Shown piece after piece: positions 1-10,414 of a stretch of 64,000 nucleotides of DNA (the stretch's first letter is position 1; each line of letters begins with the position of its first letter). The notes beneath the pieces are model-generated. The model searched no databases. It was not told the DNA's origin and worked only from the letters and a program-made list of their open reading frames with translations. This DNA comes from Spinacia oleracea. Its lineage: Eukaryota; Streptophyta; Magnoliopsida; Caryophyllales; Amaranthaceae. The stretch lies in the NCBI RefSeq assembly GCF_020520425.1, contig NC_079492.1, positions 115,665,157-115,729,156 on the forward strand. Direction: 5' to 3'. The translations under genes were made by a program, and so were the position numbers.

Positions 1-300
1 AATTGTATATCTCCCTTTGGGGTGGCAACTTCCATGCTTATCAATGCATGGAGAAGTGATGAAGATGAAGATGATGAAATGGAATCGGGATTGGGATTGG
101 GATTGCCACGTGAGGAAGAAGTGGAGAAAACGGAGGAGTTTGTAAGAGGATTGGCTACTTTGAAAGGTGTTACTTTGAAACCAAAGGACATTGCTGAGGC
201 TGCACTTTACTTAGCTAGTGATGAGTCTAGGTATGTCAGTGGTCATAATCTTGTTGTTGATGGTGGATTTACTACCTCCAAAAATTGTGTTGCTTTATGA
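1..300 (+). CDS. Short-chain dehydrogenase/reductase, C-terminal part (5' truncated by window edge)
   Basis: The reading frame is open from base 1 and ends at TGA 298-300, giving the last 99 residues of an SDR. The first residues ([10 protein letters not shown]) match the conserved strand after the catalytic region, where SDRs of the SDR110C / secoisolariciresinol dehydrogenase-like group have N-x-x-SP-x-G. The C-terminal block ([20 protein letters not shown] then VVDGGF) is the standard cofactor/dimer-interface end of the fold. An acidic insertion (DEDEDDEME) lies between them. Family members are NAD(P)(H)-dependent cytosolic alcohol or ketone oxidoreductases of secondary metabolism. The Rossmann GxxxGxG motif and the YxxxK catalytic pair lie upstream of the window, so the substrate cannot be assigned. 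Confidence 0.88.
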   Translation, partial: NCISPFGVATSMLINAWRSDEDEDDEMESGLGLGLPREEEVEKTEEFVRGLATLKGVTLKPKDIAEAALYLASDESRYVSGHNLVVDGGFTTSKNCVAL

Positions 301-561
301 CCATTTCCACCCATTCTTTTAACCTAATTTTTCTTCATTATATTATTAGTTCAAACTAGGCAAAAGTGTGTTGCAGAAATTACCAAAGATTTTTAGTATA
401 TAATAGTGGCACTATAAATTTGGTGCAGGTTTGAGGTTTACCAAAGTCCTTTGAAAATAGGAAGGAGTTTGAAAAGTGGTAGAAAAAAAGAATCAAAGTA
501 TATTTTATTAATTCATTAATTACACCTCGTACTTGTATCACATGGTTCACTCATATTCATA
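301..561. other. 3' flank of the SDR gene
   Basis: AT-rich sequence directly after the SDR stop codon, presumably the 3' UTR and downstream DNA. No other coding or structural signal was seen. Confidence 0.5.
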
Positions 562-824
562 TACTTCCTCCGTCTTTTAATACTCGCAACGTTTGGACTT
601 TTGCCACTATTCATATAATCTACTTTGACTATTCGTAGTGTTTTTTATATAAGATAAAACATAGTCATGTGGGATCTTGTTAGATTCGTCTCAATGTGTA
701 TTTTCAAAATATCAACTTTTTATAATTTTTGCATAAAGAGAATTTAAGATATAAATGATCAAAGTTGTGCATCGGCATGCGTGAAACTAACAAACGTTGC
801 GAGTAATAAAAGACGGAGGAAGTA
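562..824. mobile_element. Stowaway-like MITE
   Basis: About 263 bp bounded by long terminal inverted repeats. The left end reads TACTTCCTCCGTCTTTTAAT and the right end is its near-perfect reverse complement (AAAAGACGGAGGAAGTA). The stem extends inward through an ACTCGCAACGTTTG block repeated in inverted form near 791-805. The TA-flanked CTCCGT termini and the lack of coding capacity are typical of Tc1/mariner-type Stowaway MITEs. Confidence 0.8.
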
Positions 825-867
825 TATCATTATTTATGTGTGTCTAACTCTTTATATACCAAAAACA

Positions 868-1126
868 TACTACCTCCGTTTCAAAAAATTCTTTACAGTT
901 ACTATTTGCACGAACTCCAATGCAATATTTAACCACTGATATATTCAATTTCGTATGTGGAAAAATTATAAAAAGTTGATATTCTGAAAATACGTATCGA
1001 TACCAATCTAATAAGATCTTACATGTAACGTTTTGATGTATATAATAGTGAGAATTTACGGTCAAAGTTTTCATATTTTGGACACATATTCCAAAGCGTA
1101 AAGAACTTTCAGAAACGGAGGAAGTA
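868..1126. mobile_element. Stowaway-like MITE (second copy, different subfamily)
   Basis: The left end TACTACCTCCGTTTCAAAAA is matched in inverted orientation by CAGAAACGGAGGAAGTA at 1110-1126. The size (about 259 bp) and termini resemble the element 44 bp upstream, but the interior differs, so this is a separate insertion rather than a tandem duplicate. Confidence 0.75.
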
Positions 1127-2230
1127 TTTAAATTCTAATGCTTCATGTATGTACTCCATTTTACCTACCTAGTAATGAAATGGAGTTTGTTTTGTTTTCG
1201 ATTTATTACTCCCCCGATTGTACATGTAACCATGAAAGTTTTTCAAAATAAAGGTATTTAAAGAGTAAGAAGGTAGTGGTACTATAAGTCAACAAGTATA
1301 TAGGAGGGTCCTTCTCATGGGAGAGCCCCTAATGGATAGAAACCAATAATGGAAAATAGACTACAATTACTACGAAGACTAATATTTAAATAATAAAAAA
1401 CTAAATGGCCGATAATTGCTATCATGGCTACTGACCGATTTGCCGATGAACACTAATTTTAACGATATTTTCAATTTCCTTGAATTCCGTATTTTCAAGT
1501 ATAATTGATGAGCTTGTAATGGTTAACTTTACGTTTGAGTCACCTACTGTCCTAATCTCCTTGAAAGCTAATGGTTGAAATTCCAATTTTCTCAACAAGC
1601 ACTAATGATTGTAAGGATTCGTTGTGCAAAAGTACGAATTTAATTGACTTGTGAGCACATGGTTATCACTTTTGTTTAAATAAATCGAACATGATATATA
1701 GGACTATAGGCGTAACTTTAAGTGATACTTATAAGATCATAATATATAAGACTATAAGAGTATTATATTTCATCTTTTGATTTATATGGATCTCCTGACC
1801 ATCGAAGAGGGTACTCCAACTTAATTTTCTTTCACTTTTTTATGTTATTCAGAATATAAAAAGTCAACTAAGACAAAAAAAGTCAATCTGATCCAATAGT
1901 ACAAGAAAATACCTAATTTGGCACAAATTATACAAATGTTTAATGCTAATGCTATTATAGGTATTACCACTAGGCACTAGCTCACTAGTTAGTGCTGGAT
2001 ACAACCGTTTAGACTGTACTACTGTAGTGTGAAGTGTGATCACAAACATTTAGCTGTCCACAACATAATACGAATGCATTAAAGTTGAATTTTTTATACA
2101 AGTTAAAGTTGACTTTATCAAAGATGTAGTTTGACCTTGACCAACATCTAGCTTTACAACTATCTTTCTCCGAATTAGGTCTCTGTATATAAGTATATAA
2201 CATGTCATAACATACCATCGAGCTAATATG
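1127..2230. other. Intergenic, no gene seen
   Basis: AT-rich DNA with only short, unsupported reading frames. A single CTCCC-type MITE end near 1208 has no clear partner. Confidence 0.4.
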
Positions 2231-3294
2231 TACTACCTTCATTTCATAATTTATTTTAAGGTTACTATTTGCATATAAGACAAAAAGTGAAAAGTGTGTA
2301 ATAAGTTAGATGAATGGAATAAAATATGGATAAAGTAAGTGAAAAAATGTAAAAAGGTGGGGGAATGTAAGAAAAAATGAATAAAATAAAAGAAAGTGAG
2401 TGGAAAATGATAAATGTTGTGGGGTATGAGGGGTAAGGCAGTAAAGTTCGAGGCGTGATACACCGTTGGTAACTAGTGGGTCTATAACCCCATACCCAGG
2501 GAAATTTAGTTATTCTGCGTGTTTTTGTTGACAAGTCAACAAAAGTAACTTCCAAAGACTAATGACAATATTTATAAAAACAATGACAACATTTATAAAC
2601 ACATGCAATGACATCATTTATAAAAACAATGACAATAATATTCTTACTAGAAAACATAATTATTCTAAAACACAGCTTAAAAACGAAAAACAAAACCAAC
2701 AGTAACCAAATAATCAATGATGGAATTTAATACACTATCACAGTAATCAAATAATCAATGACGAAATTAATACAATAATGACAGGAGGCAAATAATCAAT
2801 GACAGTATATCCAAATGACATATTGTAACCATATATACGATCATTCCAATTCTAAGATCTAAGCATTCTAAAATCATAATAATGTTAACAATTAAACGAA
2901 CTTACACAAGTGATGTTAAATCCACATGAATTTGTTGAAATTCACAATGGTTTAAGGTAGAAAATGATGTAATTACCGTAGGAGAGGAAAATGGAGAGTG
3001 AGTGGAAGATGATGGAGAATGGAAATGCAGAAGGGGGAAAGTAGAATGGAAATGCAGAAGGAGAGAGGTAGAAAATGACTGAGAATGAAAATGCAGAAAG
3101 GGAAGAGGTAGAAGATGATGGGGTGCGCCAACTTTTTCTTTTCTTTTCATTTAACTTTTCTTTTAGGGTGGGTATGCAGTGTAATACCCGCTGGTTACCA
3201 ACGGTGTATCCTCCTTAGAATAAAACACAATATAAAGAAAATTATGAAACGAACTAAAACGAAAAAATAAAGACCATTTTAAAACGGAGGTAGT
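2231..3294. mobile_element. Large MITE-like element with nested inverted repeats
   Basis: The outer ends are TACTACCTTCATTTCATAAT at 2231 and, inverted, AAAACGGAGGTAGTA at 3280-3294, again flanked by TA. Inside are a second pair of inverted repeats: ACACCGTTGGTAACTAGTGG near 2460 and its reverse complement with two mismatches near 3188-3208. The roughly 750-bp inner segment therefore looks like a second element that landed in the outer MITE. The inner right half (2990-3120) has purine-rich GGAGAATGGAAATGCAGAAG repeats. No transposase was recognised. Confidence 0.55.
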
Positions 3295-4543
3295 ATTGTG
3301 GAGTAATATATACTTCACGTAGTATACTTATACTTCCTATATATTTTTGGTAAGGTAAAATAAAAGGCTTTATTGGGGCGAAATCTCTCTCTGCTAAATC
3401 CAATATGAATTAGCGGATTAAACCCTTTAAGAGTTAGTTGGGGAAATAGGAGTAACATGTTATTTCATTCAAAAGTGACATAAAAGTTTAGAATGGGTAA
3501 GTAGACTTTTTGTGAGTCCAGGTAATTGATCAGATCACTGACATTAATGTTATGGTATACACCGCGTCTTTTCTCATATCCCATGTAAATACTAGCCGTA
3601 ACTCGTAAGTATCCTCCATTACAACTTGGCCAGATTAAACAACAAACCTTATGAATCATGCAAAAATCCTATATTCCTTTATCTAAGGAGCTAGCTAGCT
3701 AGAGTTTAATTAATTATCATATATATGGTTTGTTGTCCAGTAACACAGCAACTGATAATATCATTACGTAGTACATAAAAATTAAAAATAACAATAATAA
3801 CAATAATAATAATAATAATAATAATAGATCAACGACCTAATTAAACGCAGGACCACTTAGCACTAACCAGTAACCACTATTTCATCTCCTTAATCTATCA
3901 TTACGTACCCCTTGCGCATATTCTAAGGTCAGATCTATTAGTGTACATGCATACAAATGTGAATTGAAAACAAGACATATATATTTTGGTACATTCATAA
4001 AAAAGATTGCATGTATCTTTTGATATCAGCTACTCCAGCAGTCCAGCGTACCTCAAATCTGGCTAGATACTGTTAAGTAGCTATGTGGTGTAAAGATGGG
4101 AGAATCTCTTTGATTCATTACCTAATTAATTAATTAATCTACCTCGCTTATCGCGATATTATATACGAAGTATTTTGTTTGGTCTACCTACTAATAATAA
4201 CTTAATAACTGCTGTACGTGCTAATCTCATTTCATTTTATTCTAATACTACGTACGTAACTAACTATTTTCTATAAACATAAATTGTACACTTTTATTAG
4301 TACTAGTGCGTCTTATTGTACCTCTACAAAATATAAATGAATGTACGTAGTTTAGTACTATATATATGTGGTCAAGTTTGCTTATCGTAGCTAATGCGAA
4401 CTACTGCGTGTTATCCCACTTTTCGTACTAACGACATAACTACTTTGATGTTTGATCATGTCGTGTCGTCAGGTATTGTTGTGTCCACAAGTTATGACAC
4501 GTCGGATAAACAGGTCGGACGAGAGCACAAGCGACAGACGATG
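3295..4543. other. Intergenic with AAT microsatellite
   Basis: AT-rich DNA. An (AAT)n/(AAC)-type microsatellite lies at about 3787-3827. No gene or clear transposon end was seen. Confidence 0.5.
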
Positions 4544-4851
4544 CACTACAAAATTATGCATCAATTAGAGATGGATTTTGAGACGGATACAACAAACGTC
4601 TCAAAATAGAGACGGATTACTAAATTTCGTCTCTAAATTAAAATTGAGATGAAATTGTATAGGGAGTTTCAAAAATTCCGTCTCAAATTTGTAATGGATT
4701 TGCAAGAATTCCGTCTCAAATTGTTTTGAGACGCTCTCTATAGAGACGCCCTATTTTCCTCTCAAATCCGTCTCTAAGCATCATTTTGAGACGGATTTGG
4801 ACTATATAGAGACGAAATTCCTCGTCTCTATAAAATGATTATTTTGTAGTG
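4544..4851. mobile_element. CACTA-type MITE with 3-bp target duplication
   Basis: The 308-bp element starts CACTACAAAAT and ends ATTTTGTAGTG, perfect CACTA-superfamily inverted ends. The 3-bp target duplication ATG is present on both sides (4541-4543 and 4852-4854). The interior is filled with direct and inverted copies of a GAGACGGA/CGTCTC subterminal motif. There is no coding sequence, so this is a non-autonomous element moved by a CACTA transposase. Confidence 0.85.
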
Positions 4852-4861
4852 ATGGTGCATA

Positions 4862-5540
4862 GGCGACGAACAACAAAGGCTAAGCGTCTGGGAATTAGGT
4901 CAAGATCAGAGCCCAAACCCCAAGATTCAGCGCCGTCAAGAAGGTTGAACCAAGTCAAGTAGGCAGCCGAAGATCAAGGAGAACGTTGGAGATAGAGGAG
5001 AGGCTTGCGGATACTGGTTTGCAACAACTCCCTATTTCTTAGGGATTCTCCCAACCGACCTATCCGTTGGGCTCAAGCTATAAACACGAGGCCGCATTCA
5101 ACAAAAGCACGTTAACTCAAGCATTCAAGCACTCTTAAGAATATTACTCCAACATAGCAGTCATTAAGCAGTTATTGTATTCTTTTCATTCTCGCAAAGC
5201 ACTCTTTTTACTTAGTTCTCTTAGGTTATCTAGTGGATTGGTAGCCTCATAGCTACCCACGGTTTTTCTCCCCATTCTTAGGTTTTCTGCGTCAATATCT
5301 CCTTGTGTTGTCTCCCTTTTATTTCTTTCCGTATTAATTTGCTTAGTTAGTGTCGACCCAAGCCAAGTGTCGCCCCTAGATGAAATTTGGCATAAACAGT
5401 TTGGCGCCGTCTGTGGGGACATTAACTAGGTTTTCCGTAGAAAAATTCCCTTAAAAATACCCCTCACAAAATGTCTTCCGCAGATATGACACTCGAGGAG
5501 ATCCGAGCAGCCTACGCCAAGGACCAGGCAGAGTTGGCTT
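4862..5540 (+). mobile_element. Ty3/gypsy LTR retrotransposon fragment (LTR end, PBS, gag start)
   Basis: The stretch up to about 5399 resembles the 3' part of an LTR ending in ACA. It is followed at 5402-5419 by a TGGCGCCGTCTGTGGGGA motif, the primer-binding-site context seen in plant Tat/Athila-group gypsy elements. A reading frame opens at ATG 5472, as expected for gag, and runs to about 5540, where the sequence changes character. The element is a truncated relic, and its left boundary near 4860 is approximate because the CACTA-type MITE abuts it. Confidence 0.55.
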
Positions 5541-7502
5541 TTTATATTCTGAATAACAAAAAAAATCACTTATCAATTAGCAAGTTTGGTTTATTCAAGA
5601 CAATGACTGTTTTCGTATAAGAAAATCATATTCATGACACTACGTTTAATTAGGTGGGTTTGGCATGCATTTTAGAACATCGAATTTCCTAATTTGTACG
5701 TGATCACTTTGTTTTAAGTCAAATTAAAGGAACCTAGTCCGGTTGTCCAAGAATTATCTTTGTTAAGCATGATTGGAACTTTGTATATTGTTGATTTAGC
5801 ATGTTGGGTGATAAAAGCAATAAATAGTAAAGCAAAGCATCACAATAGAAATAAGGGGTGCAATAAGTAAAGTTATACACCACCTAGAATGGACTAGGTG
5901 TAACCAAAAGGAATGAATAATGGACTAGGTGTAACCAAAAGGAATGAATAATAAAGGTGAGAAATTGAAAGGTGCAATATTGAAATAAGCAATTGAATAA
6001 GCAACGTAAGCATAAATAATTGAAGTTGCAACAATAGAAATTGAAGGTGCGGTGTTGGAAATCCAAACGTGAAACACTTGTTCAAGTATGACTTGGTTTC
6101 CCATGGATTCAACTTTGAAAGAATCTAACTTTAAATTGAGACTGCTCATTAAAAAGTACCATCGATTTTGAGCTTGAATGTTGAACTTGAACTTGAATAT
6201 CAAAATTAGGAGGCTAGATTCTTAAATATTATAACTTTCATGCTAAAAGATCTCATTTTTAATATGCTCCAAGACTTGAACTTGTTATAATTTAAAGAGA
6301 GTTTGCTCTCATTTAAATGTCCTTGAACTTTGAATATTTGAAATTGAATATTGAACATGAAACTTTGATGCACATTAGTTTTAGTTTGAAGAAGTTAGTT
6401 TGAAGAAGGAATTGCACTTCTTCAACCATCTTTGAACAATAATAAAGTTAGGTTATTTTGTAAGATTGTATGATGATTGTTGTAAAGAGTATTTTCAAGA
6501 GTGAAAACCTCATTTACTAATCATTATTTTCGAAAACAAATATTAAAGATTAGAACTTTGAACTTGAAATGGAGTAGAGAAGATCATTTGAGGAGGATTC
6601 AAGTATGAAACCCCTTAAAGATTACTCCTTTTGTACAAATCCTAGTTTAAGTGAGTTATGAACCCACTAAACATCATAGGATATTTGAAATTAGAAGATT
6701 AGAAGCATATTAAGTAGTAAAGTATGGATATTTAGGGCCTCAGATTACCTAGTTTTGCTAGGATGGTGCTTTCAAGATGTTTCCCCAATTGCTTTGATGT
6801 TTAGAACTTGAATATTTTAGGAAGTTTGTATTTTTAGGAGAGTTACGTTGTATTGTGGGAGAATTATTTTAGCATTACGATTAGGTGGAGATTTTCTCCT
6901 CCCCATTTGTGTAAAAATGGGGGGTTTTATAGGAAAAGAGGTTTGCAACTGCCAGCGTGGCCGACGCCAGGCGCAGCCCTGCGCTAGACGCTAGTTCTAC
7001 TGGTAGAAGGACGTTGACGGTTGTCCTTTAAGGGCAGCTGTCCTTGTTTGGATGGTAGAAAAAGATTCTTTGTACTATTTCTTGGAGGTTAAGCATTTTT
7101 TATGTCTTGAAAATGACGTTTTTGAAGCTTTTCGAGTTTGCTGATTTGTACAGGGTTTGCTCAGTTTTGCGGGTCGGTACCCGGGATGCTCCGTTTTGTG
7201 GGTCAGCGCCCGATTTTGGATTACTCAATGGCATTTTGATTGAAAACGTGCCTCAGAGACTGATCATGGCATCCATTTTGAAAGATTGTGTTTGGATTTT
7301 GAATTTATATTTTGGAATTGAAATTTTGTACCAAGTTCCAGGATGGGAACGGATTTGGGAATTAGATTTTGGATAATTGGACAGAATAAGTTCATTGTAT
7401 ATATCTTATCAATTGGGGCTTCCGCTCGGAGTTGCACCAACCTTGAAGCTAGGTTAATGGTTTCGTCATCCGCCTAAGGGGAGACACAAATTAGGTGTCT
7501 AC
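5541..7502 (+). mobile_element. Probable solo or truncated LTR (gypsy-like), no coding sequence
   Basis: Non-coding, with LTR-like organisation: a possible start TGTTGGGTG at 5801, a TATA-like TTTTATAGGAAAAGAGG near 6926, GC-rich blocks near 6955-7015 and 7170-7215, and a possible end GGTGTCTACA at 7493-7502. A 33-bp tandem duplication lies at 5889-5953. No partner LTR or target duplication was found in the window, so the boundaries are tentative. Confidence 0.35.
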
Positions 7503-7517
7503 AGAAACGTACATAAT

Positions 7518-7605
7518 TACTCCGTTTCATAATAATGTTTCAGTTTCTATTTTTCACACTTGCCAAAAACAGAAATATAACCCCTAAAAAAATACTGAGG
7601 AAGTA
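7518..7605. mobile_element. Short degenerate Stowaway-like MITE
   Basis: TACTCCGTTTCATAA at the left and CTGAGGAAGTA at the right form imperfect TA-flanked inverted ends about 88 bp apart. This is weak evidence. Confidence 0.35.
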
Positions 7606-7855
7606 TTATGTATTCATATTAATTAGTACTACTATAGTACTATATAGGAATGTGATCTCGGTTCTCAATTAGGCTTGTTAAATAGGTCGTTCGATATCAT
7701 ATTGAAGTTAAAGCTAGAATCGTTTTTAGGTTTAAGTCGAACAATATTTTTCATGAATAACAAGGTTTTCACTCAACGACCTCAACTAAAACTATACTGC
7801 TATATCGCTTCCATGATATTTAAATGGAAAAATTGAGTTTCATAATCCCAACTTC

Positions 7856-7976
7856 TGTAACACCCCAGAAATTTAACTATAGAAATACAAGAAATAAAGG
7901 TAATTCCACAACCGTCCCATTTAATAAACACCTTTATTTCTTTTATTTCTAATAGTGAAATTTTTGGAGTGTTACA
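7856..7976. repeat. 121-bp inverted-repeat element
   Basis: TGTAACACCCCAGAAATTT at the left is matched by AAATTTTTGGAGTGTTACA at the right, and the interior also pairs (GAAATAAAGG with CCTTTATTTC). The whole stretch can fold into one hairpin. The TGTAACACC ends resemble the termini of the Cassandra LTR next to it, so it may be a derivative or an inverted end duplication. Confidence 0.55.
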
Positions 7977-8269
7977 GTATTGTAATCCCCCTGCTTTGCT
8001 TTAAAATGATACAATGTACTACTTATTTCACCAAGGTGCACCTTTCTTTTAGGGGGTACATGTGATAAGATACTCCACAGTTAAGCGTGCTTGGCTGGGA
8101 GTAGTCTTACTGTCTTAGGATGGGTGACCTCATGTAAAGTTTTCCAGAGTGTGCATGAGTGAGGAAAATTAAAATGCGCCTGAAGAATTTGTGGTGGTTT
8201 GTAGGGCTAGTTGTATGCTCATTTCGTGACAATCAGTTCCACCCGAATTAAGGGTTGGGGGTGTTATAA
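7977..8269 (+). mobile_element. Cassandra-type TRIM LTR with 5S rRNA-like domain
   Basis: Positions 8052-8156 resemble plant 5S rRNA. The stretches ACAGTTAAGCGTGCTTGG and TAGGATGGGTGACCTC include the internal promoter region (A box/C box equivalents) used by RNA polymerase III. The segment ends in GGGGGTGTTATAAC, close to the GGGGGTGTTACA end known for Cassandra terminal-repeat retrotransposons in miniature, which carry 5S-derived promoters in their LTRs. A 5' partner LTR, PBS and PPT were not found. It is a solo or partial copy, and not a functional 5S gene because many conserved positions differ. Confidence 0.7.
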
Positions 8270-8579
8270 CTTTAGCCGGTTCGCTTTTTGTTAATCCCAA
8301 CTATGTATTATTTTTAAATAATTTGAATTTTCAGGTTCATTCACTTTAAATGGGCCTAAATGACCTGCTACTAGAATTAATGGTCACCTTTATTTTATTT
8401 ATTCTTTTGAAATAAATAAATATCAAATTAAAAGATCCGACATACGGAGTAGTAATTTCAATTGGATAACCAATATCAAAGAGAATGACGAAAAACACAT
8501 AGAGGAAAAAGAAAGTACACACAGAATAAAACCAAATAAAAACTAAAAGTAGGCAAAACAATGCTTTATGATTCATGCA
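8270..8579. other. Intergenic / LINE 5' flank
   Basis: AT-rich, no gene seen. The LINE 5' UTR probably begins near 8580 (pyrimidine-rich CTCTCTCTAGG stretch), but no target duplication could be recognised to fix the end. Confidence 0.3.
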
Positions 8580-8669
8580 TTTTCCAAGCTCGATTTCTCT
8601 CTCTAGGAAAATTCCTCGCTAAGAATTACTGTAATAGTCTCTACTTGATTACTTGTTGGTCCTCTTCTA

Positions 8670-10414
8670 ATGGAAGGGGATCCACCTCCCCCACCTGGTA
8701 CTGCGGATATCATCATGGTAGATGATAACAACCATCAGCTAGCTCCTGAAGTTAATATGGATACCCATAGAAAACAACAATCTTTTAGAGATGCGGTTCA
8801 ATCGTCATCCCAATGGTTTGAAGAAGCAAGAAAGATAATTGCTACATCCACTGAATGGGACGATGAAGATCCAATAGACCATAATGATATCAACACCTCT
8901 GTAAAGTTTAGCAAGGAAACTCTCACTAGATTGAGGAGTCCTTGGAATTTAACCCTCATGGGTAAGTGCTTGGGAATTAATGTTAGACCTTCTTTTATGG
9001 CTCAAAGAGCTAGAGTCATGTGGAGGCCAAAAGGATCTCTGAAAACCATAGACTTGGGTCAGAATATTTTCCTATTCAGATTCTCACTACTTGATGATTA
9101 TGAAAGAGCTTTCTTTGGAGGCCCATGGTTCATCTTAGATCATTACTTGATGCTCACGAAATGGAAACCTAATTTCAGACCTTCAGTTAATTCGTTTGAG
9201 AAGATGACAGTGTGGATTTGCTTTCCAGAACTTCCAGTAGAGTACTATGACAAAGAGGCTCTTTTTGTGATAGCAAGGGTGGCCGGAACTCCAGTGAGGG
9301 TGGATTATGCGACGGACCGATTGACAAGAGCCCGCTATGCACGTGTCTGTGTTGAGATTGATCTAAAGAAACCTTTGGTGACAAGTGTAAAGGTTGGTGG
9401 CAACAGTCAAACTATTATATACGAGAATATAAAAACTTTATGCTTTACTTGTGGCAGAATTGGCCATAATAAGGACAAGTGTGATAGTCAACTACTTTCT
9501 CAAAAGCATATTGGAAGTCATATGGAAACTTCTGGTTCGGAAATGCAAGGTGCCAATAATATGATAGTAGACCAAGGTCACCAAGGTACGTCCATTACCC
9601 AGATTAATCAACATAACAATGTTTTGTCTATTGCAGGTACAAGTGATAAAGGGGTAGGAACGAATATTAGCGACGCCCGAATTACTAATAATATCGAAAG
9701 AAACGTCTCAATAGATGATGACACTTATGGTCCATGGACGGTTGTTACTAATAAAAGATACACTAAACCGAGGGTAGATTCCTCAAAAAACAAATTCAAT
9801 AAACAACATAACACTAATGTTAACATTAATTCCTATAAAAGAAATACGGGTACTAATCAGAATAATCCTTCTAGCACAATCCGACCAATGGGAGATATAG
9901 CCAACAAGCGTCGATCGGATTTAATTTCCAATGAATTACATACTCAGAGTTCTAGTGCCTTAGTTAGTAATGAAGCTCAAGATTTCAATGATGATAGAAA
10001 TATTTTGGAAGGAGAAACAAGTAACGTCCTTTCTTCTTCCCCTCAACCATCGAGCCACGTGTTGGTTCCTTCTCAAGAAGTGGCATTGGAAAGTGCTACT
10101 GCTCCCCTTTTGCCCAATAGCATTCCGCATGCGTCCTTTATTAACTTACCTCCAAGTCTTCCTTCTTTACTTTCATATTCCACTTCTGAAATTCCTCTCT
10201 CTCCTTCTCCTCTCACTGTTGCTCGGAACTCCTCCAATGGATCGAAAGAAATCAACACCTCAAGTGACAAATCAAGCTTCTCTCAAGCTGTCCCCTCCGA
10301 AAACTTTGCATGCAACCACTTCTCTAGTCAATCCGTCTCCGATTTCAACTTACAGGAGGCGACTGAATCTGACGGCGGTACCATATCACCCCCGCTCTTC
10401 ACCAAGGACTCAGA
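8670..10414 (+). CDS. LINE ORF, 5' half: DUF4283 + CCHC zinc knuckle
   Basis: There are 581 codons from ATG 8670 to the copia insertion point; a spurious continuation into the LTR stops at 10484. Residues about 85-240 form a DUF4283 domain (motifs SPWNLTLMGKCLG, FGGPWFILDHYLML, MTVWICFPELP), typical of plant LINE ORF1 proteins. A zinc knuckle CFTCGRIGHNKDKC (C-x2-C-x4-H-x4-C) follows at residues 258-271. After it comes a long polar, low-complexity Ser/Asn-rich linker. The protein is expected to bind element RNA and form the ribonucleoprotein. The frame continues directly into the endonuclease half at 20812 once the insertion is removed, so this looks like one polyprotein rather than two ORFs. 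Confidence 0.88.
10410..10414 (+). repeat. Target site duplication TCAGA (left copy)
   Basis: The five bases directly before the copia 5' LTR are repeated at 20807-20811 directly after the 3' LTR, which proves the insertion event into the LINE. Confidence 0.95.

Noticed and set aside
8052-8156. Functional 5S rRNA gene
   Set aside because: Only parts match plant 5S rRNA, there is no tandem array, and the flanks look like a Cassandra LTR.
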